In this document: piece by piece, positions 37,294 through 45,430 of the stretch
Numbering within the stretch: position 1 is the stretch's first letter
Layout of the letters: the number at the start of each line of letters is the position of its first letter
DNA from: an uncultured Sphingorhabdus sp.
Lineage (GTDB): Bacteria > Pseudomonadota > Alphaproteobacteria > Sphingomonadales > Sphingomonadaceae
Assembly: GCA_947492905.1 (NCBI GenBank)
Contig: CANLOL010000001.1
Coordinates: forward strand, 1,962,578-2,026,577
Direction of reading: 5' to 3'
Length of the DNA: 64,000 nt
Notes under the pieces: model-generated
The model's input: the letters and a program-made list of their open reading frames with translations, nothing else
Databases searched by the model: none
Told to the model about the DNA's origin: nothing
Position numbers and translations under genes: made by a program

Positions 37294-38568
37294 ATGAACA
37301 CAATAGTGAGTCTTAACAAAGCCAATGTTATGAATGAAAAAACTACTCTAAATTATGATCATATTTTTGATAAAGCCATTGATCGCTTGCACAGCGAGGG
37401 TCGTTATCGTGTCTTTATTGATATTTTGCGCAACAAAGGCAAATTCCCTAATGCCCGCTGTTTTGCTGGTCATAATGGTCCAAAAGAAATAACAGTTTGG
37501 TGTTCCAATGATTATTTGTGCATGGGCCAGCATCCTAAAGTGATCGAAGCAATGGAAGAAGCATTGCATGATGTTGGCGCTGGTTCTGGTGGTACGCGCA
37601 ATATTGGCGGCAATACGCATATCCATGTCGAGCTGGAAAAAGAATTAGCAGAATTGCACAGCAAAGATGGCGCATTATTATTCACATCGGGCTACGTATC
37701 GAACGAAGCGACATTATCGACTCTGGCTAAATTATTGCCCAACTGCGAAATATTCTCTGACGCGTTAAACCACGCCTCTATGATTGCTGGTATTAGAAAT
37801 TCTGGATGCCCGAAACATGTTTTCCGGCATAATGATTTAGAGCATCTCGAAGAATTATTAGCAGCCACCGATCCTAATGCACCCAAATTAATCGCTTTTG
37901 AGAGTATTTACTCAATGGATGGCGATATTGCCCCTATTGAGGCTATATGCGATTTAGCCGATAAATATAATGCGATCACCTATTGCGATGAAGTTCATGC
38001 TGTTGGCATGTATGGCAATCATGGCGGCGGTATTACCGAGCGCGATGATGTTGCGAAGCGCGTTACTATAATTGAGGGTACATTGGGCAAAGCTTATGGC
38101 GTTATGGGCGGCTATATTGCTGCCGATCAAAATATTATAGATGTCGTGCGCAGCTATGCCCCCGGTTTCATATTCACCACTTCATTATCACCTGTCTTGG
38201 CCGCTGGCGTTCTTGCCGCTGTCAAACATCTCAAAAACAGCAATGAAGAGCGTGAAGCGCAGCAAAAAAATGCGCAATCTCTGAAAGAGAAATTATCGAC
38301 TGCAGGTCTTCCAGTGATGATAAGCAACACGCATATTGTTCCATTGATGGTTGGCGATCCGATAAAAGCTAAAAAAATCAGCGATATATTATTAGCTGAA
38401 TATGGAATGTATGTTCAACCGATTAATTATCCGACTGTACCACGCGGAACGGAACGCCTGCGCTTTACACCTGGGCCGCAGCATGATGAAACTATGATGG
38501 TAGATCTTACCAAAGCCTTAGTAGAGATTTGGGATCGTTTGGAATTGGAACTAGAAAAAGCGGCTTAA
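37294..38568 (+). CDS. hemA: 5-aminolevulinate synthase
   Basis: PLP enzyme that condenses glycine with succinyl-CoA to give ALA, the alphaproteobacterial (C4) entry to haem. 424 residues: N-terminal [32 protein letters not shown], glycine-rich [11 protein letters not shown], the aspartate in [11 protein letters not shown], and the PLP Lys266 in [11 protein letters not shown] at 37294 has AGGGA 7-11 nt upstream; a second in-frame ATG (codon 13) is possible. The succinyl-CoA it uses is also the end product of the methylmalonyl-CoA route in this window. Confidence 0.97.
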   Translation: MNTIVSLNKANVMNEKTTLNYDHIFDKAIDRLHSEGRYRVFIDILRNKGKFPNARCFAGHNGPKEITVWCSNDYLCMGQHPKVIEAMEEALHDVGAGSGGTRNIGGNTHIHVELEKELAELHSKDGALLFTSGYVSNEATLSTLAKLLPNCEIFSDALNHASMIAGIRNSGCPKHVFRHNDLEHLEELLAATDPNAPKLIAFESIYSMDGDIAPIEAICDLADKYNAITYCDEVHAVGMYGNHGGGITERDDVAKRVTIIEGTLGKAYGVMGGYIAADQNIIDVVRSYAPGFIFTTSLSPVLAAGVLAAVKHLKNSNEEREAQQKNAQSLKEKLSTAGLPVMISNTHIVPLMVGDPIKAKKISDILLAEYGMYVQPINYPTVPRGTERLRFTPGPQHDETMMVDLTKALVEIWDRLELELEKAA

Positions 38569-38570
38569 AC

Positions 38571-38597
38571 CCCAATTGGACCTAAATTGGGCCCAAA
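38571..38597. terminator. Possible shared terminator between hemA and the convergent dehydratase
   Basis: CCCAATT (38571-38577) / AATTGGG (38585-38591) with a 7-nt loop, in the 35-nt gap between two convergent stops. The T-run (CTTTT at 38601) is weak and set off by ten bases. Confidence 0.4.
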
Positions 38598-38603
38598 TTG
38601 CTT

Positions 38604-39599
38604 TTAAGCTCCGATTACTTTTGCAAAATGATGAGCATCCACATTACCGCCCGATAATGTGACAACCATATTGTCAATTATCTCTACCTTATTCGCGATA
38701 ACCGCGGCCAAAGCCACAGCCCCGCCCGGTTCAACTATGACGCGCAATTTATCATAGGCTAGGCGCATAGCATCTTCGATCTCTGTTTCTGAAACTGAAA
38801 TAGCATCGGCATTACACTCCTTTAATATATCAAGCGTTCTGTCCGATACGCGCAATGTTTGCAGAGCATCGCACGCAGTATAGGGCGGATTATCGCCAAT
38901 GGGAATGACATGCCCTGCACGCAATGAATGGCCCATATCATCCCAGCCCTCTGGTTCAACGATTATGATATGCGCATCAGGTTGAGCCAATGCGCTGCCA
39001 CTAGCCAGACCGCCGCCGCCGCAACATGCGACTATGTGGGTTATAATCCCCTCTCCCATCGCGGATAATTGCGCGCTAACCTCTATCATTGCACTACCCT
39101 GCCCCTCTATTATCCACGGATCATCAAAACTAGGAACGATGATAGCGCCGGTATCTTTGGAAATCTGCTCCGCTATTTCTTCGCGGCTTTCAGTCATCCG
39201 GTCATAAGTGATTATACTAGCCCCCAAAGCCGCCGTATTATCCATTTTCGCACTTGGCGCATTTTCAGGCATTATGATTGTTGCGCTTAAACCAAGCTTT
39301 TTAGCAGCCCAAGCAACGCCTTGCGCATGATTACCGCTAGAGAAAGCCACTACGCCTTTTGCTTTTTCACCATCATTCAAATCGCTTAATCGGTGCCAAG
39401 CCCCACGGATTTTGAAAGCCCCTATCGGCTGCAGACATTCTGCCTTGCACCATATTGTACGCCCATCAATTTCTATCGGTAATAAAGGCGTAGGCGGCAG
39501 TATTTTGGCAATTTTATGCGCCGCGCGCTGCACACCCTCTCGGCTGGCCTTACGTTTAGGGTCTATCAACTGTGCATGCATCTCTTGCTCTATGGTCAT
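38604..39599 (-). CDS. Threonine/serine dehydratase family protein (PLP fold type II)
   Basis: 331 residues. Lys63 in GAFKIRGA binds PLP, FSSGNHAQGVA is the substrate loop and ACCGGGGLASG the phosphate-binding loop. The lack of a C-terminal ACT-like regulatory domain excludes biosynthetic IlvA and fits catabolic threonine dehydratase, serine racemase or the EutB/ThiF-linked group. Substrate cannot be fixed from sequence. Divergent from the polyamine genes, with only 47 nt between starts, so the two may share a promoter region. Confidence 0.88.
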   Translation of the reverse strand: MTIEQEMHAQLIDPKRKASREGVQRAAHKIAKILPPTPLLPIEIDGRTIWCKAECLQPIGAFKIRGAWHRLSDLNDGEKAKGVVAFSSGNHAQGVAWAAKKLGLSATIIMPENAPSAKMDNTAALGASIITYDRMTESREEIAEQISKDTGAIIVPSFDDPWIIEGQGSAMIEVSAQLSAMGEGIITHIVACCGGGGLASGSALAQPDAHIIIVEPEGWDDMGHSLRAGHVIPIGDNPPYTACDALQTLRVSDRTLDILKECNADAISVSETEIEDAMRLAYDKLRVIVEPGGAVALAAVIANKVEIIDNMVVTLSGGNVDAHHFAKVIGA

Positions 39600-39646
39600 T
39601 GCGCTTTATAGGGTAATAAAGAATCTTCATCAAGTGAGGCATAAGA

Positions 39647-40867
39647 ATGGGCGAAATATTAATCATCGGGGCCGGCGGCGTAGCATCAGTAGCAGCGCAT
39701 AAAATGGCGCAACTCCAAGTAACCGAAGATGGTTTATTTGATAAAATCTCTATTGCAAGCCGCACTATTAGCAAATGCCATGCTATTGCGGAGTCCGTAA
39801 TGGAGCGTCATGACGTCACAATTGACTGTTATCAAATCGATGCTGATGATGTGGCAGAAACCACCAAATTATTGAACGCGTTAAAGCCTGATTTACTCGT
39901 GAATTTGGCCCTTCCTTATCAAGACTTGCATCTGATGGAGGCCTGTCTTGCCGCTGGCGTACATTATATGGATACAGCGAATTATGAGCCTTTGGACGTC
40001 GCTAAATTTGAATATCATTGGCAATGGGATTATCATGATAGATTTAAGGATGCTGGCCTGACCGCTCTATTGGGTAGCGGATTTGATCCCGGCGTCACAA
40101 GCGTTTTTACGACATACCTTAAAAAACATCATTTTGAACGCATTGATACGCTTGATATTTTGGACTGTAATGGCGGCGAAAATGACGAAGCCTTTGCCAC
40201 TAATTTTAATCCAGAAATCAATATTCGCGAAGTAACCGCTGTTGCGCGTTATTGGGAAAATGGTGATTGGGTGGAAACACCGCCCATGTCTGTTAAAAAA
40301 ATATTTGATTTTGAAGGCGTTGGCCCAAAGAATATGTATCTCATGTATCATGAGGAGATAGAGAGCCTTAAGACCCATATCCCCGAAATTAGTCGCATAA
40401 GGTTTTGGATGACCTTTGGTGATGAATATATCAAACATCTAACAGTGCTGCAAAATGTTGGGATGACGCGCATTGATCCTGTCATATATGAAGGCAAAGA
40501 GATTATCCCGCTGCAATTTTTGAAATCCGTTCTTCCTGAACCTGCTTCATTGGGCAATAGCACCAAAGGCAAGACCAATATCGGTTGTATCGCAACCGGG
40601 CTTGGCAAAGACGGTAAAGAAAAAACACTTTATATCAACAATATATGCGATCATGAAGAAGCATATCGAGAAACTGGCAATCAAGCAGTTAGCTATACCA
40701 CGGGCGTTCCTGCCATGATTGGCGCGGCTATGGTGGTGAGCGGTCAATGGTCAGGTGACGGCGTATTCAACATCGAGCAATTTGATCCCGATCCCTTCAT
40801 GGATATGCTGAACCGTCATGGCCTGCCTTGGCAGATTAATGAGCTAGATGCGCCATTGGATTTTTAA
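39647..40867 (+). CDS. Carboxynorspermidine (carboxyspermidine) synthase
   Basis: Saccharopine-dehydrogenase-fold reductase that joins L-aspartate-4-semialdehyde to a diamine (diaminopropane or putrescine), giving carboxynorspermidine or carboxyspermidine. 406 residues with an N-terminal GAGGVASVAAHK NAD(P)-binding loop, LLVNLALPYQD, GVHYMDTANYEP, GSGFDPGVTSVF and a DCNGGEND segment. It is followed by nspC and a decarboxylase, the typical set for this spermidine route, which separates it from true saccharopine dehydrogenase. Gene name varies between databases (lys1/casdh), so none is assigned. Confidence 0.92.
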   Translation: MGEILIIGAGGVASVAAHKMAQLQVTEDGLFDKISIASRTISKCHAIAESVMERHDVTIDCYQIDADDVAETTKLLNALKPDLLVNLALPYQDLHLMEACLAAGVHYMDTANYEPLDVAKFEYHWQWDYHDRFKDAGLTALLGSGFDPGVTSVFTTYLKKHHFERIDTLDILDCNGGENDEAFATNFNPEINIREVTAVARYWENGDWVETPPMSVKKIFDFEGVGPKNMYLMYHEEIESLKTHIPEISRIRFWMTFGDEYIKHLTVLQNVGMTRIDPVIYEGKEIIPLQFLKSVLPEPASLGNSTKGKTNIGCIATGLGKDGKEKTLYINNICDHEEAYRETGNQAVSYTTGVPAMIGAAMVVSGQWSGDGVFNIEQFDPDPFMDMLNRHGLPWQINELDAPLDF

Positions 40868-40877
40868 GGCACTGATT

Positions 40878-40914
40878 AATGGAAACACATTTATAATGGA
40901 AACACATTTATAAT
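40878..40914 (+). repeat. Triplicated 17-nt nspC start region with two mini-ORFs
   Basis: The unit TAATGGAAACACATTTA occurs twice and a third partial copy starts nspC. ATGs stand at 40879, 40896 and 40913. The first two each open ATG GAA ACA CAT TTA TAA (Met-Glu-Thr-His-Leu, stop) whose stop overlaps the next ATG as TAATG. A weak AAGG is upstream of the first ATG only (about 40866). Confidence 0.88.
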
Positions 40915-42067
40915 GGAAACTCAGGCAGGCGATCCGGGCGCATTTGCGCATTTTGATCTATCGCGCGTCGATAGCCCTGCTTTTGTGGTTGATGCAGCAA
41001 AAATTCGTCAAAATCTTGAAATTTTAGCAGATATAAAAAAGCGCAGCGGCGTCAAAATATTATCCGCGATGAAGGCATTTTCAATGTGGGAGCTTGCACC
41101 GCTCATATCTGAGGCTTTGGATGGGTGTTGTACCTCTGGCTTATGGGAAGCGCGACTAGCCAAAGATAAATATAGCGGCGAGATTTCCACTTATTGCGCG
41201 GCATTCAAAGACGCAGATATGGTTGAGATTGTTCAAATTTCTGATCATATAATTTTTAACACGCCCAAGCAGCATCAACGGTTCAAACATATTTTAGAGG
41301 AGAACGTTGATGTTGGCCTGCGTATCAATCCGCTGCATAGCGAGGGTGAGGTTGAGAAATATGACCCCTGCCAACCCCATTCGCGGCTTGGTTTTCCTAT
41401 AGATCAGCTAAAACCCGAACATCTTAAGGGCATTGATGGCCTTCATTTTCATACATTATGCGAACAAGGTTTCATACCCTTGGAGCGCACATGGAATGCA
41501 ATAGAATCGCAATTAGATATTGATTATAATCAATTGAAATGGTTAAATTTTGGTGGTGGCCATCATATTACACGTGATGATTATGATCGCGAATCTTTGG
41601 TGGAATTTTTGATTAAGGTTCAATCAAAAACAGGCTCTCAAATCTATTTAGAGCCCGGCGAAGCGATTGCTCTAGATGCAGGAATATTGGTCGGCGAAAT
41701 ATTGGATATTTTTGACAATGGCATGAAAGTCGGCATCACAGATATTAGCGCAACATGCCATATGCCAGATGTCATAGAAGCTCCCTATCGCCCTGCTATG
41801 CTTGATGAATCTGAAAATAGCGATTTCATTAGATTAGGCGGTCAATCTTGCTTAGCGGGTGATATTATTGGTGATTATAGAGTGAGTGCCCCGCAAGAAA
41901 TAGGCAGGCGCATAGCCTTTTTGGATCAAGCTCATTATTCTATGGTCAAAACCAACACATTTAATGGTGTACCTTTGCCATCTATATGGCTTTGGGATAG
42001 CGAAACGGATGAATTACGCTGTATTAAATCCTTTGATTGGCATAATTTTAGAGACAGGCTCTCATAA
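40913..42067 (+). CDS. nspC: Carboxynorspermidine decarboxylase
   Basis: PLP decarboxylase (fold type III) that turns carboxy(nor)spermidine into (nor)spermidine. 384 residues: PLP Lys54 in LSAMKAFSMWEL, GLRINP, the SRLGFP loop, FHTLCEQ, NFGGGHHIT, LEPGEA and the C-terminal YSMVKTNTFNG with ARM-like GGQSCLAGD, all typical of NspC. Distinct from diaminopimelate decarboxylase by the FHTLCE block. The start region is triplicated, so the exact initiation is unusual. Follows the synthase by 45 nt. Confidence 0.94.
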   Translation: METQAGDPGAFAHFDLSRVDSPAFVVDAAKIRQNLEILADIKKRSGVKILSAMKAFSMWELAPLISEALDGCCTSGLWEARLAKDKYSGEISTYCAAFKDADMVEIVQISDHIIFNTPKQHQRFKHILEENVDVGLRINPLHSEGEVEKYDPCQPHSRLGFPIDQLKPEHLKGIDGLHFHTLCEQGFIPLERTWNAIESQLDIDYNQLKWLNFGGGHHITRDDYDRESLVEFLIKVQSKTGSQIYLEPGEAIALDAGILVGEILDIFDNGMKVGITDISATCHMPDVIEAPYRPAMLDESENSDFIRLGGQSCLAGDIIGDYRVSAPQEIGRRIAFLDQAHYSMVKTNTFNGVPLPSIWLWDSETDELRCIKSFDWHNFRDRLS

Positions 42068-42084
42068 TTTTTTTGTATTCCTGT

Positions 42085-42201
42085 TGTTTTCAGCTTTACA
42101 GCCAAGCAACTCATTATTAGAGGGAATTATCCACGCCCCAAGGGACTTTAACCGCAAGGCAAGTTTAACAATCACTTAGCGATTATTGGAGGTCCCTTGA
42201 G
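42085..42201 (+). promoter_or_regulatory. speF-like structured leader of the decarboxylase
   Basis: A conserved-looking RNA element. AAGGGAC (42140-42146) pairs perfectly with GTCCCTT (42192-42198) over 7 bp, enclosing a CC-GCAA-GG type hairpin (AACCGCAAGGC, near 42150) and a small AATC/GATT stem. The closing arm overlaps the Shine-Dalgarno GGAGG (42188-42192) and ends 3 nt before the TTG start at 42202. The motifs and position resemble the alphaproteobacterial speF leader seen before ornithine decarboxylase genes; that identification is from memory and needs a covariance-model search. Confidence 0.58.
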
Positions 42202-43401
42202 TTGCACAAATATAATGATGCTAAGGCTCTAATAGAAGCCACACAGCCAGATGAATCCGTTACTTTGGTCCGTCCCCATGCTGCGAAGCGTGCGGCGCGA
42301 TATTTTGTCGATAATTTTCCGGGCAAATCCCTTTATGCTGTCAAAGCAAACCCATCGCCTGATTTATTACAAATCCTCTGGGATGAAGGCATTCATCATT
42401 TTGATGTAGCCTCTATCGGCGAAGTACGCTTGGTAAAGGCCCTGCTGCCCGATGCTATTTTATGCTTCATGCACCCCGTTAAATCTGAGAGAATGATTAA
42501 AGAGGCTTATTTTGAGCATGGCGTGCGCACTTTCTCGCTCGATACGATGGAAGAGCTGGATAAAATAAAACGCGCCACCAATAATGCCGATGATCTAAAT
42601 CTTTGTGTCCGCATCAGAGTATCCAGTAAATATGCCGAAATTAGCTTAGCCGCCAAATTTGGCGCAGAGCCTGGTGAAATTGCCGATTTATTGATGGCTG
42701 CTCGTCAATGCTCTATGCAATTGGGAATTTGTTTCCATGTTGGCAGCCAAGCCATGACCCCCATTGCCTATTGCGATGCGATGGAACATGTAAGAGCCGC
42801 CATTGTAGAAGCATCTGTAACCGTTGATATAATCAATGTAGGAGGCGGATTTCCATCCTCTTATCCCGGCATGGAACCTCCCTCATTAGCGCATTATTTT
42901 GATAGTATTGACCGCAGCTTCGAAGATTTACCCATTAGCTATAGTGCTGAATTATGGTGCGAGCCTGGCCGTGCATTATGTGCAGAATATGCATCCTTAA
43001 TTGTAAAAGTCGAAAAACGGCGCGGAGATGAGCTGTTCATCAATGATGGTGCATATGGAGCATTATTCGATGCGGCGCATATTGGCTGGCGTTTCCCCGT
43101 TAAGTATATTGGGCAATACCCTTCAGATACAACTGAATTAAAGCCTTATAGTTTCTATGGCCCCACTTGTGATGATATGGATCATATGGCTGGTCCGTTT
43201 CATTTGCCCGAAAATATCGCAGCAGGTGATTATATCGAAATTGGCCTATTGGGCGCCTATGGCTGTGCTATGCGCTCTGGTTTTAATGGATTTGAAGCAG
43301 GTGAAACGCATATTTCGCATGATGAACCTATGTCCACATTATATGGCAATCAAAATGATGTTGAGCGCCATAATGTTATATCTATTCAGCGCAATAAATA
43401 A
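42202..43401 (+). CDS. Ornithine/lysine decarboxylase (PLP fold type III)
   Basis: Makes the diamine substrate (putrescine from ornithine, or cadaverine from lysine) of the spermidine route. 399 residues, alanine-racemase fold: PLP Lys48 in YAVKANP, the HVGSQAM loop, GGGFPSSYPG, ELWCEPGRAL, and the C-terminal catalytic Cys in GPTCDDMD. The start is a TTG 10 nt after GGAGG; an in-frame stop just upstream excludes others. Not arginine decarboxylase (too short). Ornithine versus lysine cannot be settled by eye; the speF-like leader favours ornithine. Confidence 0.92.
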   Translation: MHKYNDAKALIEATQPDESVTLVRPHAAKRAARYFVDNFPGKSLYAVKANPSPDLLQILWDEGIHHFDVASIGEVRLVKALLPDAILCFMHPVKSERMIKEAYFEHGVRTFSLDTMEELDKIKRATNNADDLNLCVRIRVSSKYAEISLAAKFGAEPGEIADLLMAARQCSMQLGICFHVGSQAMTPIAYCDAMEHVRAAIVEASVTVDIINVGGGFPSSYPGMEPPSLAHYFDSIDRSFEDLPISYSAELWCEPGRALCAEYASLIVKVEKRRGDELFINDGAYGALFDAAHIGWRFPVKYIGQYPSDTTELKPYSFYGPTCDDMDHMAGPFHLPENIAAGDYIEIGLLGAYGCAMRSGFNGFEAGETHISHDEPMSTLYGNQNDVERHNVISIQRNK

Positions 43402-43471
43402 TATTTCTTTCCTATAGGTTGCAATTGACAATCTAATCTCTTTGGCGCAATTTGCGCAGAGGAGAGAATTT

Positions 43472-43903
43472 ATGACATTAGAGATATTAGCGCCAGCATC
43501 AGTGCTGGTTCTATGGTCGATCATCATGCTATTTTGGATGGCCGCGACACGATTACCAGCAGCTAAAAAAATCGGTATTGATATAAAAGCGTCTCAAGGT
43601 GGGCGCGGTGAAGAGGTTGACCTTAAAGTCCCCCCATCAGTTGCTTGGAAATCGCATAATTATAAACATCTTATGGAACAACCTACGATTTTCTATGCTG
43701 TGGTTGTGATTCTGGCTTTAATGGGTGCTGGAACAGGATTAAATCTGATATTAGCATGGGCTTATACAGCTTTGCGTATTATCCATAGTGTCTATCAAGC
43801 AACTATCAACAAAGTGGCCGTCCGGTTTACCATTTTTCTACTCTCTACATTATGTTTGCTGGTTTTGGCCATCAACGCTGTTCGAATAACATTAACATTA
43901 TAA
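43472..43903 (+). CDS. MAPEG-family membrane protein, copy 1
   Basis: 143 residues, four membrane helices (about 5-27, 65-87, 90-112, 118-141). The HNYKHLMEQPTIFYA block is the MAPEG signature, which in family members binds glutathione or lipid substrates. ATG at 43472 has AGAGGAGAG 7-15 nt upstream. Its neighbour 10 nt downstream is a close paralogue. Role unknown; bacterial MAPEGs include glutathione transferases and peroxidases. Confidence 0.85.
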   Translation: MTLEILAPASVLVLWSIIMLFWMAATRLPAAKKIGIDIKASQGGRGEEVDLKVPPSVAWKSHNYKHLMEQPTIFYAVVVILALMGAGTGLNLILAWAYTALRIIHSVYQATINKVAVRFTIFLLSTLCLLVLAINAVRITLTL

Positions 43904-43913
43904 GGAAATCATT

Positions 43914-44351
43914 ATGACAGAAGGAACAGCAATTTTAGGGCCAATGATCGCATTGGTGTTATGGACATCTATCATGTGGTTATGGATGTATGCCACGCGG
44001 CTCCCCGCTATGGGCAAGGCTGAGGGGCTTGATGCGGCCAATATGGTTGGCGGCAAAGGCAGCGATTTAGACAATGTCTTACCGCCGAAAGTTCAATGGA
44101 TTGCACATAATTACAATCATTTGATGGAGCATCCGACATTATTTTACGCGCTTTGCGCTGCTTTGGCCATTATCGATGCAGGCAGCGGGCTAAACCTAAC
44201 ATTAGCATGGGCATATGTTGGATTAAGAATAGTCCACAGTTTGATACAAGCGCTTATAAACCGCGTGGTTATAAGATTTGCACTATTCTTATTATCAGGA
44301 ATTGTTTTAATTTGGCTCAGCATCAATGCCGCATTGGTTATCTTTGCTTAG
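43914..44351 (+). CDS. MAPEG-family membrane protein, copy 2
   Basis: 145 residues, clearly paralogous to the protein just upstream: ATRLPA, the HNYNHLMEHPTLFYA signature, and GSGLNLTLAWAYVGLRIVHS align almost position by position. Four membrane helices. Ribosome-binding AAGGAAA precedes the ATG by about 6 nt. The two form a tandem duplication and may work as a hetero-oligomer, since MAPEG proteins are usually trimers (inference). Confidence 0.85.
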   Translation: MTEGTAILGPMIALVLWTSIMWLWMYATRLPAMGKAEGLDAANMVGGKGSDLDNVLPPKVQWIAHNYNHLMEHPTLFYALCAALAIIDAGSGLNLTLAWAYVGLRIVHSLIQALINRVVIRFALFLLSGIVLIWLSINAALVIFA

Positions 44352-44433
44352 GTTTCCTGTATAAACATAGAAAATCTAGCTAATAATATAATCAATAGTG
44401 GAAATATAATAATAGCTTTGGCATAGAGTTCCT

Positions 44434-45405
44434 ATGTCAAATCTATATAATGCAGCCATCGTCCAAGACGCCCCTATTACCCTAGATATTAGCAGTGGTA
44501 TCAAACAAGCTGCCAAACTCGCCGAAGAAGCCTTTAAGCAAGGGGCTCAGCTTATAGCATTTGGCGAGACCTTTTTGGGCGGTTATCCAATTTGGCTCGA
44601 TGAAGCGAAGGGTGCTGCGCTTTGGAATCACCCTGGCACACGCGCTATGCATAAATTAATGCTAAAACATGCGGTGCGCGAAAATGATGAACGTCTGGCC
44701 ATTTTGCAAGATTTGGCGGATAAATATAATGGCAATATCTCAATCGGTGCGCATGAACGCCGCCGCTCTAGCCTCTATAATAATCAAATGCTTATCAGAG
44801 CCAATATGCCGCCACTTAACCACCGGAAATTAGTTCCCACGCATGGCGAGCGTTTAATATGGATGCGCGGCGATGGTTCAACATTGGGTGTACACCAAGA
44901 TGGTGACACCACTATTGGAAGCTTAATCTGCTGGGAGCATTGGATGCCCGTTGCGCGTGCCGCTATGCACAATCAAGGGGAAATGATGCATGTTGCCGCA
45001 TGGCCCACTGTGCGCGATATTCATGCTATTGCATCGCGCCATTATGCTTTTGAAGGCAGATGTTTTGTTTTGGCTGCTGGTACTGTGCAATCAAAAGAAG
45101 ATATGCTGGATGGTCTAGAGCGTGTTGGTGGCGATAATGAAGCACAATCATTGATCGAAAGCATCGAAGATGGTCAATTGCAATTTGGCAAAAGCTTTAT
45201 CTGTGCTCCCGATACGCAGATTATAGCGCAAGCGGGCGATGGCAAAGAAATAATCTATGCGCAATGCGATTTAGATATGATTGGCGAAGGGCTAACATCG
45301 CTTGATAGTGATGGTCATTATTCGCGGCCCGACGTTTTTAATCTCAATGTTGATATTCGCCCGAAAGACGGTGTTAATTGGGTTGATGGACCGATTAGTG
45401 AATGA
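44434..45405 (+). CDS. Carbon-nitrogen hydrolase, nitrilase-like
   Basis: 323 residues with the catalytic triad of the nitrilase superfamily: Glu45 in FGETFLGGYP, Lys132 in HRKLVPTHGERLIW and Cys166 in ICWEHWMPVAR. The ICWEHWMP block and the GGYPIWL segment match nitrilase-branch (aliphatic nitrilase/cyanide hydratase) sequences more than amidases. Substrate unknown. It is 82 nt after the MAPEG pair and convergent with the RNA methyltransferase. Confidence 0.85.
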   Translation: MSNLYNAAIVQDAPITLDISSGIKQAAKLAEEAFKQGAQLIAFGETFLGGYPIWLDEAKGAALWNHPGTRAMHKLMLKHAVRENDERLAILQDLADKYNGNISIGAHERRRSSLYNNQMLIRANMPPLNHRKLVPTHGERLIWMRGDGSTLGVHQDGDTTIGSLICWEHWMPVARAAMHNQGEMMHVAAWPTVRDIHAIASRHYAFEGRCFVLAAGTVQSKEDMLDGLERVGGDNEAQSLIESIEDGQLQFGKSFICAPDTQIIAQAGDGKEIIYAQCDLDMIGEGLTSLDSDGHYSRPDVFNLNVDIRPKDGVNWVDGPISE

Positions 45406-45430
45406 TTATAAAAATTCTAATTTATGATTA

